A stretch of 64,000 bases of DNA, taken from Shimia haliotis (lineage in GTDB: Bacteria; Pseudomonadota; Alphaproteobacteria; Rhodobacterales; Rhodobacteraceae). The stretch covers positions 1 through 64,000 of the forward strand of contig NZ_FOSZ01000002.1 in the NCBI RefSeq assembly GCF_900114415.1. The letters run 5' to 3'. The notes beneath the pieces are model-generated. The model saw nothing but the letters and a program-made list of their open reading frames with translations, did not search any database and was not told the DNA's origin. Positions 33,746-42,528 of this stretch are shown here, in pieces; position 1 is the stretch's first letter; the number at the start of each line of letters is the position of its first letter. The translations under genes and the position numbers were made by a program.

Positions 33746-34684
33746 ATGATCGATCGCCGCATCAAGTTCCGACACATTCAATGTTTCGTTGAAATCGTTC
33801 GGCGCAAAAGCCTCAAGGCCGCAGCCCGCCACCTGCTTTTGACCCAGCCTGCAGTCTCCAAAACACTCCGCGAACTGGAAGACATCTCCGGTGCCACACT
33901 GCTCATCCGCAACCGCAGCGGTATCGCTTTGACACCCCAAGGAGAGGTTTTCCTGCATTTCGCCGACATGAGCCTCGCGGCGCTGCAACAGGGGTTTGAC
34001 GGCATCGACCGAATTGGCAAGGACGGTAAAACCACGCTTTCGGTCGGTGCCCTTCCCAGCGTCGCAGCCCGATTGATGCCGCAGGTGGTGGACGCCTTTT
34101 CAGCCCTCGCCCCCGACGTTACGCTGCACATCGTCGAAGGTCCCCACGGACATCTTCTCGACCTTTTGCGCCAAGGCAGCCTGGACCTTGTTCTCGGAAG
34201 ATTGGGCCAGCCGGAGATGATGACGGGGATCGCCTTCACCACGCTTTATGACGAATACGCGACCTTTGTTGTGCGCAAAGGCCATCCGCTGGAAGGGGCG
34301 ACTGACATGCGGTTGATCTGTGATTGGCCGGTGGTTTTTCCACCGTCCAGCTCGGCAATAGGCCCCTTGGTGGAGCGCGTTCTCATCGCGCACGGTATTG
34401 GCGAATTGCCCCACCGGATCGACAGCGTTTCGGGCGCTTTCGGGCGCACATTCACCCGCACCCGTGACGCTATCTGGATCATCTCCAGCGGTGTGGTTGC
34501 CAACGACATAGCCGAGGGATCATTGGTGCCCTTGCCATTTGACACGTCTCTGACCAAAGGCCCTGTTGGCCTGATGACACGTCCGGACCGCCAGATGTCT
34601 TCTGCGGAACATGTTTTGCGTGTCGCGGTCAACACCGCGGCAAAACAAGTCGACGACGCCACCAACGGACTTACAAAACTGTAA
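33746..34684 (+). CDS. pcaQ: LysR-type regulator of the pca operon
   Basis: A 312-residue LysR protein: N-terminal winged helix (IKFRHIQCFVEIVRRKSLKA, LTQPAVSKTLRELEDI) and a co-inducer domain from about residue 95. Divergent from pobA, the position of PcaQ in alphaproteobacteria, where it activates pca genes in response to a muconolactone intermediate. The last codons and stop overlap a TTACA-N4-TGTAA box belonging to the next gene group. Confidence 0.88.
   Translation: MIDRRIKFRHIQCFVEIVRRKSLKAAARHLLLTQPAVSKTLRELEDISGATLLIRNRSGIALTPQGEVFLHFADMSLAALQQGFDGIDRIGKDGKTTLSVGALPSVAARLMPQVVDAFSALAPDVTLHIVEGPHGHLLDLLRQGSLDLVLGRLGQPEMMTGIAFTTLYDEYATFVVRKGHPLEGATDMRLICDWPVVFPPSSSAIGPLVERVLIAHGIGELPHRIDSVSGAFGRTFTRTRDAIWIISSGVVANDIAEGSLVPLPFDTSLTKGPVGLMTRPDRQMSSAEHVLRVAVNTAAKQVDDATNGLTKL
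34671..34684. promoter_or_regulatory. TTACA-N4-TGTAA box 1
   Basis: TTACAAAACTGTAA, a perfect 5-bp inverted repeat flanked by C and G that extend the symmetry. It overlaps the pcaQ stop codon and lies 91 bases before the glycosyltransferase start. One of four copies in 6.3 kb, all at similar distance from a start codon. Confidence 0.65.
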
Positions 34685-34775
34685 GGCTACGGCAATCCCA
34701 ATCCCAAACTGAAGTCATCTAGTCGCACTGACAAAAAAGAAGGGTCTGCCTTCGTAATATGATCAGGAGCGCGCA

Positions 34776-35510
34776 ATGACGGTGCCGAAACTTTCTATTA
34801 TCATCATCACCCTGAACGAACAGGATCGGTTGCCGCGCCTTTTGTCGGACCTCGCAGCGCAAACCTTTGGCGACTTCGAAGTTATCCATGTCGACAGCAA
34901 CAGCGACGACGAAACCGTATCCCGGTCAAGGCAAGCCGCATCTGGCTTTGATCGCTACAAAATTGTTGAGATGTCCCAGCGTGGCGTCAGCCTTGGGCGC
35001 AACGTCGGCGCATCCCATGCAAAGGGCAAAAGGCTTCTTTTTCTGGATGCGGACACCCGTTTACCCGCCAATTTCCTGGAGGAATCTTTGACGGAGCTTG
35101 CGCAAGCCCACGCTGATGTTGGCGTGGTCTGTATGTCCGCCGAAGGCCTGAACGTTCTTTATCGCATTGGTTTTGGCGCTTTCAATCTCGGCATTAGGGC
35201 AACTTCATTGTTTTTCCCCACTGCCATCGGAGCCTGCCTGTTTTCCACGCCCGAGGTGCACCGCACGATTGGCGGTTTTGACGAGTCCCTCAGCCTGTGC
35301 GAGGACTGCAACTATGCTCTCAAGGCGCACCGGTGCGGAATGTTCAGGACTCTGGTGCCCAAAAACAAGTTCCAGTTTGACCCACGGCGCCTGCGACAGG
35401 ACGGATTTGTCGCAACCGGCTTCCTATACCTGCGCGCCAACCTGCACCGGTTTTTTATCGGAGAACTTCACAAAAAAGAAATTCCATATGCCTTTGGCCA
35501 CTACAGCTAA
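34776..35510 (+). CDS. family 2 glycosyltransferase
   Basis: A 244-residue GT-A fold enzyme: LSIIIITLNEQDRLPRLLSD at the N-terminus, VIHVDSNSDDETVS, and the metal-binding LLFLDADTRLP. A hydrophobic patch near residues 135-160 suggests membrane association. AGGAG before the ATG. It is 11 bases from the DedA-LssY gene and forms a two-gene unit behind box 1. Role in envelope lipid or glycan modification is inferred from these neighbours; the acceptor is unknown. Confidence 0.85.
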   Translation: MTVPKLSIIIITLNEQDRLPRLLSDLAAQTFGDFEVIHVDSNSDDETVSRSRQAASGFDRYKIVEMSQRGVSLGRNVGASHAKGKRLLFLDADTRLPANFLEESLTELAQAHADVGVVCMSAEGLNVLYRIGFGAFNLGIRATSLFFPTAIGACLFSTPEVHRTIGGFDESLSLCEDCNYALKAHRCGMFRTLVPKNKFQFDPRRLRQDGFVATGFLYLRANLHRFFIGELHKKEIPYAFGHYS

Positions 35511-35521
35511 GGGCGAGCGCT

Positions 35522-36844
35522 GTGACTGACCTTCTGACAATGGCAAACAGCGTCCCTGGCTATTTTCTCCTGGGGCTTGTGGCATTTTGCGACACACTCA
35601 TCGGCGTCGGGTTCTTTGTGTTTGGCGAAGCCGCATTTCTTGCGTCGGGCGCTCTCTGGACATCGACTGGGCAAGCATGGCCAGTGGCCATGGTGTTTTG
35701 TCTCTCTTGGGCGGGAGACTTAACCAGTTTCACTCTCGGCCGCCGGTTCGGGCGTAGATTTTCTCTGCGCTACCTGAAACGCCTCAAGCGTCGGCGCGCG
35801 TGGCGTGGTGCGCAATCTGCACTCCACCGTAAAGGTGGCGCCTTTGTCATCGTGTCTCGGCTTCTCGGTCCGACGGCTTGGGTGACACCCTTTCTCGCCG
35901 GTACGATGGGCATGGCCACACCCATATTTGCCGCAGCCTCCGCCATTGGTGTAATACTGGGAGTCGGCCAATTCGTCCTGCTGGGCGCGTTGGGATACCA
36001 AAGCCTGCCTTACATCACCTCATTGTTGTCTGATCATATCTGGACGATCGCGCTCGGCCTGACCCTGCTTCTGTCCGCAATTTTCGTGTGGCGCCGTAGC
36101 GAGGCCAGCTGTGCCATGCGCGCCCTCAAGGTGGTCATAGTTGCCGCAGTGGTGTTTGGCGCCAGCAACCTTCTTTATTTCTTTGCCCTCAATCCCCATC
36201 CGGTCGCGGCCAGTCCGGCACTGTCCACTAGGTCGGTCTGCGACCTCGCAAACCGCCCCCTGCTGGCCCACCCGGGACACACCGACTGGCACCTTCCCCA
36301 GCCTGTGAACGTCGTCCTCTTGTCCGGTCGCAGAGGGTCCGATTTGATGTCTGCCCTGGGGTGGCACCAAAATCTCACGTTTTCGCAAAACGCGATCAGC
36401 TTCGTAGATTTTCTTCGCCAACTGGCCCGGCAAACCCCTCCGGTATCAGAATTGCTCTTTGACGGTCGGCCGGCCAACAGCGCATTTCAGATGTCAGGCA
36501 CCATAAAAAAACGGGAACACATACGCTGGTGGGATGTTGGCCCCGACTTTTCAGTCGGCGCCATCAGCCGCGATGATGAACTTGCGATCAAATACTATCG
36601 TCACCTACCGGTTCTGCTGCATGACATTGACCCTCGCGTCGATCATTCGCGGGATATGCTGAGGTCTCAGGTCATCGAAAACAACCGCTTCGACGTGCTG
36701 GGATTTGCATCGCTTGCCCAAGAAGTTCCCGATGGTGTCGAGGCAGACTATCAAACCGATGGACGTGTACTGGTGATTGTAGATCGGGACGCAGACATTC
36801 CTCCTGATACTCTGTCATGCCTGAAAATCACTCCACTGACATAG
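35522..36844 (+). CDS. DedA-family membrane protein fused to an LssY C-terminal domain
   Basis: A 440-residue protein starting at GTG 35522. Residues 1-200 form a DedA/SNARE-associated domain (VGFFVFGEAAFLASGAL, ALHRKGGAFVIVSRLLGPTAWVTPFLAG), a family that includes lipid scramblases. A helix near 200-220 leads to a periplasmic part matching the LssY C-terminal domain (HTDWHLPQPVNVVLLSGRRG, KKREHIRWWDVG, DIDPRVDHSRDMLRS). LssY-type proteins pair with PAP2 phosphatases in type I-associated and envelope loci; a PAP2 gene is 3.5 kb away under the same box. Function beyond lipid handling is unknown. Confidence 0.78.
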   Translation: MTDLLTMANSVPGYFLLGLVAFCDTLIGVGFFVFGEAAFLASGALWTSTGQAWPVAMVFCLSWAGDLTSFTLGRRFGRRFSLRYLKRLKRRRAWRGAQSALHRKGGAFVIVSRLLGPTAWVTPFLAGTMGMATPIFAAASAIGVILGVGQFVLLGALGYQSLPYITSLLSDHIWTIALGLTLLLSAIFVWRRSEASCAMRALKVVIVAAVVFGASNLLYFFALNPHPVAASPALSTRSVCDLANRPLLAHPGHTDWHLPQPVNVVLLSGRRGSDLMSALGWHQNLTFSQNAISFVDFLRQLARQTPPVSELLFDGRPANSAFQMSGTIKKREHIRWWDVGPDFSVGAISRDDELAIKYYRHLPVLLHDIDPRVDHSRDMLRSQVIENNRFDVLGFASLAQEVPDGVEADYQTDGRVLVIVDRDADIPPDTLSCLKITPLT

Positions 36845-36856
36845 GTCGAGGCGCGC

Positions 36857-36870
36857 TTACAAAACTGTAA
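36857..36870. promoter_or_regulatory. TTACA-N4-TGTAA box 2
   Basis: TTACAAAACTGTAA, identical to box 1, 74 bases before the flavoprotein start. A further TGTAA half-site lies at 36888-36892, exactly 22 bases (two helical turns) after the second half of this box. Confidence 0.7.
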
Positions 36871-36944
36871 GTGTCTCCTCAGGCAGGTGTAATTTGCACT
36901 TGTCAGATTTCACGAACATCGCACATCGCCTATAGGAGACCATC

Positions 36945-38276
36945 GTGAAGTCACGCGCCCTTCTCGCCGCCGCTTTTGTCCTGTCGCACATCGCACTGGT
37001 CGCCCCATTTGTTCCACTGGCAAATATTCTTCCTGCCGGTTTGGGTGCGTTGGCGATTTCATCAATGTCCCTCTCCTTGATCCTCGCCGCACGTTGGCGC
37101 CTTATAGATCGGCTGACCGGAGGTCCGGACAAATCATACGGCCTTCACCGTTATCTCGGCTTTTTTGCCTTGTTCGGCACCCTCGGCCATTGGGCGCTGG
37201 CTTCCTCGGTTGGCTCAGGCGTCTTGCCTTCGCTCGCCGAAAGCGGAGAAGACGTCGGCACCATTGCTGCCTTCGGTTTGATTGGCATGACGGCGGCCGC
37301 TTTGGCGCGGGCCCTGCCCTATCACATCTGGAAAATGAGCCACATGCTCATGGGGCCAGTCTTTTTGCTCGCGGTATATCACACGTTCTTTGTTGCAAGC
37401 CCACTGGCGCTTGGCGCCGTGCCTTGGGTAGTCCTCGCGGTAATGAGCGGCTTGGGCGGCATTGCCTGGGTTCAAACGCTTATGCGAAAACGCTCTCCTA
37501 CACGTCTGATGACAGTCGAAAAGATCAACTCATTTAGCGGAGGGATCGATGTGACACTGCGCTCATCCAGTGCACTTCCCGCTTTTCACGCCGGTCAATT
37601 CGCCACTCTTGCAAAAAACGAGGCCGGTGCCGAAGCACATCCGTTCACCATCGCTGGAGGCGATGCTCACACCCGTCGCTTTGTGATCCGTGCCGCCGGA
37701 GACTGGACCAAAACTCTCGTCTCTTCTGCTCAACCTGGCACGCAGTTGCGGGTCGGGCGCGGAGAGGGCCGGTTTCTGCCACAAACCACTGCAAAACGCC
37801 GACAGCAACTCTGGGTTGCCGGCGGCGTGGGGATTACCCCGTTTCTGGCCGCCCTCGAAACGATGACGCCAGACGACAAAGCTCCGGTTACGCTTATCTA
37901 CTGCATCCGGTCTGAAGACAGCGCCGGAGCCCTTAAGGATATAGAAACCCATGCCAACCGACTGCCTCAGCTGGACCTAATCGTGCTGTCTGCGGATTCA
38001 GGCGACACTCTGACAACAGAACGCTTGTCCTCCATTCTTACGGGCATTCCCAAATCCGCACACGCCTATCTGTGCGGGCCTGAAGGTCTCAAGACTCTTG
38101 TTACAGAGGCATGGGAGATTACCGGTATGACCGGCCGAATTCACAGCGAGCGTTTTGACTTTCGCGGCGCCTATGGCTTGAGCGATCTGATGACAATCGG
38201 CGAGCGCCTTGTTAAGTGGGGGCAAAACGTGGCTTTCAAAGTTGGAAGGAATGCCAATGCGCCTGCTGGTTCTTGA
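36945..38276 (+). CDS. ferric-reductase-like transmembrane flavoprotein
   Basis: A 443-residue protein starting at GTG 36945 (AGGAGA upstream). Residues 1-190 hold about six membrane helices with paired histidines for haem (YGLHRYLGFFALFGTLGHW, PYHIWKMSHMLM, LLAVYHTFF). Residues about 200-425 are a ferredoxin-reductase-type module: FAD site AHPFTIAGG, NAD site VAGGVGITPFLAAL and YLCGPEGLKTLV. It passes electrons from NAD(P)H across the membrane to iron, quinone or another acceptor. It overlaps the response regulator gene by 20 bases, so redox or iron sensing may be coupled to that system. Confidence 0.85.
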   Translation: MKSRALLAAAFVLSHIALVAPFVPLANILPAGLGALAISSMSLSLILAARWRLIDRLTGGPDKSYGLHRYLGFFALFGTLGHWALASSVGSGVLPSLAESGEDVGTIAAFGLIGMTAAALARALPYHIWKMSHMLMGPVFLLAVYHTFFVASPLALGAVPWVVLAVMSGLGGIAWVQTLMRKRSPTRLMTVEKINSFSGGIDVTLRSSSALPAFHAGQFATLAKNEAGAEAHPFTIAGGDAHTRRFVIRAAGDWTKTLVSSAQPGTQLRVGRGEGRFLPQTTAKRRQQLWVAGGVGITPFLAALETMTPDDKAPVTLIYCIRSEDSAGALKDIETHANRLPQLDLIVLSADSGDTLTTERLSSILTGIPKSAHAYLCGPEGLKTLVTEAWEITGMTGRIHSERFDFRGAYGLSDLMTIGERLVKWGQNVAFKVGRNANAPAGS

Positions 38277-38934
38277 AGATGACACAACGCTTGGGCCATG
38301 GATCGAACAAGGCCTGAGCGAAGCAGGCCACGTTGTCGATCTGTTCGGTGACGGCAAAGATGCGCTCGTCGCGGCCACAACCCAGCCGTATGATGTTTTG
38401 ATCCTGGACCGGATGGTTCCGGGGCTTGACGGTCTTTCGGTTCTCAAAGCCCTGCGGCAAGCCAAAATCGTCGTTCCCGCTATTTTTCTGACCGCCCTTG
38501 GCGACGTCGACAACCGTGTCGAAGGACTTCAGGCCGGCGGCGACGACTATTTGGTAAAACCCTTTGCCTTCAGCGAACTCAACGCAAGGATCGAAGCCAT
38601 CACGCGCCGCAGAAGTGGTCAGGATATGGACAGCGCGATACTGACCGCAGGCGACATTTCCATTGATCTGCACAAACGGATTTGCACGCGTCAGGGACAA
38701 GTTGTGGACCTGAATCCGAAAGAGTTTCTGTTGCTCGAGGTGTTCATACGCTCCAAGGGGCGGGTTCAAACACGTACGATGTTGCTCGAACGGGTCTGGA
38801 ACATGAATTTCGATCCAACGACCAGCGTGGTGGAAACTCACATCAGCCGCCTGCGCGCAAAAATTGAAAAACCTTTCAAAGATTCGGTCATCCGCAACAT
38901 TCGGGGCACCGGCTATGTCTTCGAACCTGTTTAA
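38257..38934 (+). CDS. OmpR-family response regulator
   Basis: A 225-residue protein. Receiver domain with acidic pocket LVLEDD, phosphoacceptor Asp51 in LILDRMVPGLDG and switch Lys in YLVKPFAFSELNAR; winged-helix output domain about 130-225 (FLLLEVFIRSKGRVQTRTML, VVETHISRLRAKIEKP). ATG 38257 is chosen for its GGAAGG. Between the flavoprotein and kinase genes and overlapping both. It is the best candidate to bind the four TTACA-N4-TGTAA boxes. Resembles the QseB/PmrA branch. Confidence 0.92.
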   Translation: MRLLVLEDDTTLGPWIEQGLSEAGHVVDLFGDGKDALVAATTQPYDVLILDRMVPGLDGLSVLKALRQAKIVVPAIFLTALGDVDNRVEGLQAGGDDYLVKPFAFSELNARIEAITRRRSGQDMDSAILTAGDISIDLHKRICTRQGQVVDLNPKEFLLLEVFIRSKGRVQTRTMLLERVWNMNFDPTTSVVETHISRLRAKIEKPFKDSVIRNIRGTGYVFEPV

Positions 38935-40252
38935 GCGCATATTACGGCAATCAGCACTTCGTCAGGCCCTAAGCCTGATTGCCGTTTTCGCCGTCACGTC
39001 GTTGATCATCTGGTCCGCGACATACTGGTCCGTCAGGAGTGAGATCAATCGCTTGGTCGACGCGCGCCTGTCCACCCAGATGCAAGCTGTCGTGACAGCT
39101 TTGGCCAACGATGATCCCCTGCCCGTCGCCGGCTTCGGCCAATCCATCGCGGTGATTTCAGGCGATCGGGTCGTCCGGGGATCTCTGCCTTTCGCACTTT
39201 CGAGTGTGACATTGGAGGATGGTTTTTTCCGGTACGATACCAATTCCTATCGCGTGTCCGACGTCAGGTATCTGGTGCAGTCAGTCGATGATGGGCAGGT
39301 CATCGTTCTGGAAGATGTTGAGCGGCAAGATGAAGTGTTTGAAGTCATGCAAAACGGTTTGCAAGGCGCGCTCATCATTTCGCTGATCGCTGCTCTCATC
39401 ACCAGTTTGCTCATCGCACGCCGTAACCAGGTACGTCTGGACGCCATCGGCGACGGGCTCGCCAAGGTCGCGCACGGCGAACTCAGCACCCGCATTGACT
39501 TACCCAAAGGTAACGATGACCTGAGCCTATTGGCGCTGCGGATTGACGCAACAACTGCAAGGCTTGAGCAAAGCATTGACCAGATCCGTGTCCAGTCCTC
39601 AAATATCGCCCATGATCTCCGGACACCGTTGGCGCGTCTGCGGGCCTTGATTGAATCTCGCTACATTGCGCTTGAGACCAAGAAGGATCCGGTAAAACTC
39701 GAGGATCTGGAAGCCGCACTTGCTCAGATAGACCGCATCGTCGGCACATTTGACGCGCTCCTGCGAATTGCCCGGATCGATAGTGGCGCACGCAAGTCTC
39801 GCTTCAGAAAGTTTGACCTTGGCGAGGTGGCAAAGGCCACCGAAGACACCTTTGGACCGGTCATCGAAGACGCCGGTCAAAAACTGCAGGTTTCCATTGA
39901 TGCACCTGCGCAAGTTTCCGGGGACTTTGAGTTGTTGGTACAGCTGGTTGCCAATTTGCTTCAGAACGCGCTGAGATACGGGTCTGCTGATCAGACAATC
40001 AGTCTAAAGGTACACGGGCGATTGTTGCAGGTGACGGATCAGGGGCCCGGAATCCCGTTTGCGGAGCACGACAAAGTGCTTGAACCGCTTTACCAGTTGG
40101 AAAATGCCCGCCAAGGTGAAGGCTTTGGTCTCGGCCTGTCACTGGTACGTTCCATCAGCCAGCTCCACAACGCGCAGCTGTCCCTGTCAGATGGCCCCAA
40201 CGGCCAAGGCCTTTCCGTCGCGTTGCGGTTTCCAAGACTTACAGATTTGTAA
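38915..40252 (+). CDS. membrane sensor histidine kinase
   Basis: A 445-residue QseC/PmrB-like kinase. Helices near 15-40 and 155-180 bracket a periplasmic sensor of about 115 residues; then HAMP, dimerisation helix with phospho-His in SSNIAHDLRTPLARLRAL, and ATPase motifs LLQNALRYGS (N-box), VTDQGPGIP (G1) and GFGLGLSLVRSI (G2). Its ATG overlaps the regulator stop by 20 bases. The stop codon lies inside box 3. Confidence 0.92.
   Translation: MSSNLFKRILRQSALRQALSLIAVFAVTSLIIWSATYWSVRSEINRLVDARLSTQMQAVVTALANDDPLPVAGFGQSIAVISGDRVVRGSLPFALSSVTLEDGFFRYDTNSYRVSDVRYLVQSVDDGQVIVLEDVERQDEVFEVMQNGLQGALIISLIAALITSLLIARRNQVRLDAIGDGLAKVAHGELSTRIDLPKGNDDLSLLALRIDATTARLEQSIDQIRVQSSNIAHDLRTPLARLRALIESRYIALETKKDPVKLEDLEAALAQIDRIVGTFDALLRIARIDSGARKSRFRKFDLGEVAKATEDTFGPVIEDAGQKLQVSIDAPAQVSGDFELLVQLVANLLQNALRYGSADQTISLKVHGRLLQVTDQGPGIPFAEHDKVLEPLYQLENARQGEGFGLGLSLVRSISQLHNAQLSLSDGPNGQGLSVALRFPRLTDL
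40239..40252. promoter_or_regulatory. TTACA-N4-TGTAA box 3
   Basis: TTACAGATTTGTAA, flanked by C and G, covering the stop codon of the kinase gene and lying 71 bases before the PAP2 start. Confidence 0.65.
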
Positions 40253-40323
40253 GCCACAGCAGAAAAAGAGTTCAGAAATGACGTGCACTTCATCCATATC
40301 CAAATGGAAGAAGGCAGCTAACT

Positions 40324-40968
40324 ATGAACCGGTCTATACTCCGCGGAGCCCTTGCGCCTCTTTTTGTTGTGCTTGTGCTTGCACTGGCCACTTTTTACCC
40401 CAGTAATCTGTCCGAGGATTATTCCATTTCCCGAAACGGTCATGCCATGCCGGTCGTGCAAGGCACCGAAAACTTTGCTCGCCACATCAACATTGCTCTG
40501 CCACTTGCGATGGCAATCGTATTACGGGATTGGAACGGGCTCGGACAAATTTTCCTTGTCGCCGCCACAACCAGAGGCGCGACACTCGGGCAGAAACACC
40601 TGTTCAATGATGTGATGGTCGGGAATACACGCCTAGGGCAACGCCCGATTTCGCCCAACAGAAACCACAACATGCCGTCAGGACATTCTTCCGCCGCCGC
40701 CGCAGGCGCATGGTTCACAATGCGGCGGTATTCCATGTGGTTCGGATTGATTGTCATACCGGTTTTGTTTCTTACCATGTACGCCCGCTACATGATGGAT
40801 GCGCACACGATTTCAGCCACAATCGCCGGCGCCGCCACTGGTATATTGGCGACATCCATCATTGTGCGTCACGCACCCGGCTTGCGCAGGCGGATCGGAG
40901 TTTGGCTCTCCAACGCGCTACGCCGTTTTCAATTCTCGGAAACACAACCTGCAAACCGCGGCACCTGA
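40324..40968 (+). CDS. PAP2-family phosphatase
   Basis: A 214-residue membrane protein. Conserved PAP2 motifs: KHLFNDVMVG with RLGQRPISPNRNHN (motif 1 region), NMPSGHSSAAAAGAW (motif 2) and RYMMDAHTISATIAGAATG (motif 3, catalytic His). About five hydrophobic stretches. PAP2 enzymes remove phosphate from lipid pyrophosphates, lipid A or phosphatidyl lipids on the periplasmic face. Under box 3 and so probably controlled with the kinase/regulator pair. Lipid A 1-phosphatase-like action is possible but not shown by sequence. Confidence 0.85.
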   Translation: MNRSILRGALAPLFVVLVLALATFYPSNLSEDYSISRNGHAMPVVQGTENFARHINIALPLAMAIVLRDWNGLGQIFLVAATTRGATLGQKHLFNDVMVGNTRLGQRPISPNRNHNMPSGHSSAAAAGAWFTMRRYSMWFGLIVIPVLFLTMYARYMMDAHTISATIAGAATGILATSIIVRHAPGLRRRIGVWLSNALRRFQFSETQPANRGT

Positions 40969-40990
40969 CCAGGCGGCGATGTGAGGGCGC

Positions 40991-41004
40991 TTACAACTCT
41001 GTAA
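40991..41004. promoter_or_regulatory. TTACA-N4-TGTAA box 4
   Basis: TTACAACTCTGTAA, 70 bases before the small membrane protein start. As in box 2, a TGTA follows 22 bases after the second half (41022-41025), after a shared TCAGGCA. Confidence 0.7.
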
Positions 41005-41074
41005 ATTTCCCGTCAGGCATCTGTATGGGCCTCTGATTAGGTCATCTACAACAGCAAATCAAAGGAGACCTCTC

Positions 41075-41260
41075 ATGGAAAAAGTCAAATCCACAATCCT
41101 CGTCGCGATCGGCGCCGCCATTGCCGCCGCTGCGTTTGGTTTTTTTGCCACCGTCGGTTTTGCCCTTGTCGGCGCGCTTGCCATTGCGACGCTGCTCGGC
41201 GCCGGCTTCACAACCGCCATGTCATTTTTTGCTCGCAAACAGCATCGACAAGAAGCCTAA
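41075..41260 (+). CDS. small two-helix membrane protein
   Basis: A 61-residue protein with two Ala/Gly-rich hydrophobic segments (about 8-28 and 29-48) and a basic tail (ARKQHRQEA). AAAGGAGA precedes the ATG at good spacing, so it is a real gene. No family recognised. Placement under box 4 suggests membrane-stress control by the two-component system. Confidence 0.75.
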   Translation: MEKVKSTILVAIGAAIAAAAFGFFATVGFALVGALAIATLLGAGFTTAMSFFARKQHRQEA

Positions 41261-41507
41261 GCACTTCGCGGCCAGAGAGGACAAAAAACGTGTGGTGATG
41301 TTGAGCGTTAAACCAGAATAAGCGCCTGATTTAAAAAAGGAAATCAACACCCATTTGTGGGTGGCGGAGGGGACGCGACTCGGATCAGACCCTCTCTACC
41401 CCTTAAGTCATTGTAATAATTGTCGTTTATGTGAGTTCGCGAGTTAACTGGCTTAAACGCGACTGACAGCGAACACCGTCTGCGGACCAACTTGAGCAAG
41501 GCAAATC
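41261..41507. other. gap between the two-component regulon and the EPS genes
   Basis: No gene recognised. It separates the plus-strand small membrane protein gene from the end of the minus-strand nucleotide-sugar operon. No clear terminator hairpin is seen. Confidence 0.4.
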
Positions 41508-42515
41508 TCATTCGGCGGCGTTCCAACCACGATACCAATCCACAAAATGCTGCACGCCCTCCCGAATGTCCGTACGAGGCAATTTCCCAACCAAAGCTTC
41601 TACCAGGCTCGCATCTGCCCAGGTTGAAGGCACATCCCCAGGCTGCATCGGCATCAAGTTGCGCTGCGCCTCACGCCCAGTCGCGGCTTCGATGGCCGCG
41701 ATGAATTCATTCAGCGCAATGGGCATCCCGTTTCCAATATTAACGACCCGAAATGGTGCGACTGGCGAAAGGGTGTCCATCAGGCCAATTGGATCTGTTC
41801 CGGGGACAGTTCCAGCTAGACGCACTATTCCCTCGACCAAGTCTTCGACGTAGGTAAAGTCACGCTGCATGTTGCCATGGTTATAGACATCGATTGGCTC
41901 ACCATCGAGGATCGCTTTTGTAAACTTGAACAACGCCATATCAGGACGTCCCCAGGTTCCATAAACAGTGAAAAATCGGAACATGGTCGTCGGAATACCA
42001 AACAAATGCGCGTAGGAATGCGCCATCGCTTCATTGGCAATTTTGGTCGCCGCATAAAAACTCATGGGATGAACGGCCCGATGCTTCTCGGCATAGGGCA
42101 TCTCGGTGTTGGCGCCATAGGCAGAACTAGTAGACGCCATCATCAGGTGCTTGGGCTTGCAGGCCCGTGCCGCTTCCAAGACCTCGTGCGAGCCTATCAA
42201 GTTTGATGCAACATAGGACCTTGGTGCATCGATCGAATATCTAACACCTGCCTGAGCCGCTAAATGGACAATCACATCAGGATCAAATGTCCGGACCAGC
42301 TCAGTCAGGCGTCCCTCCTCCTCGAGCATTCCTTGCTCAAAAGAAAATCCTGGCTGAGCCTGCAGAAAAGATAAGCGAGCCTCTTTCAGTTTGGGACTGT
42401 AATACGGCGTCATGCCATCAAAACCCATCACCTTCCAGCCGTCACTCAGCATTCGTTTTGCAAGGTGGAACCCGATGAAACCGGCAGCGCCGGTGATGAA
42501 AACTCGCCCCGTCAT
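41508..42515 (-). CDS. NAD-dependent sugar epimerase, UDP-glucuronate 4-epimerase-like
   Basis: A 335-residue extended SDR: TGAAGFIGFHLAKRM at the N-terminus, catalytic S-Y-K (SSAYGANTEMP, then YAATKIANE), and TVYGTWGRPDMALFKFTKAI, typical of UDP-glucuronate 4-epimerases (LspL/GAE). It would make UDP-galacturonate for the polysaccharide. ATG 42515 has GGAG upstream; 13 bases after galU. Confidence 0.85.
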   Translation of the reverse strand: MTGRVFITGAAGFIGFHLAKRMLSDGWKVMGFDGMTPYYSPKLKEARLSFLQAQPGFSFEQGMLEEEGRLTELVRTFDPDVIVHLAAQAGVRYSIDAPRSYVASNLIGSHEVLEAARACKPKHLMMASTSSAYGANTEMPYAEKHRAVHPMSFYAATKIANEAMAHSYAHLFGIPTTMFRFFTVYGTWGRPDMALFKFTKAILDGEPIDVYNHGNMQRDFTYVEDLVEGIVRLAGTVPGTDPIGLMDTLSPVAPFRVVNIGNGMPIALNEFIAAIEAATGREAQRNLMPMQPGDVPSTWADASLVEALVGKLPRTDIREGVQHFVDWYRGWNAAE

Positions 42516-42528
42516 CGTGCTGCTCCTT

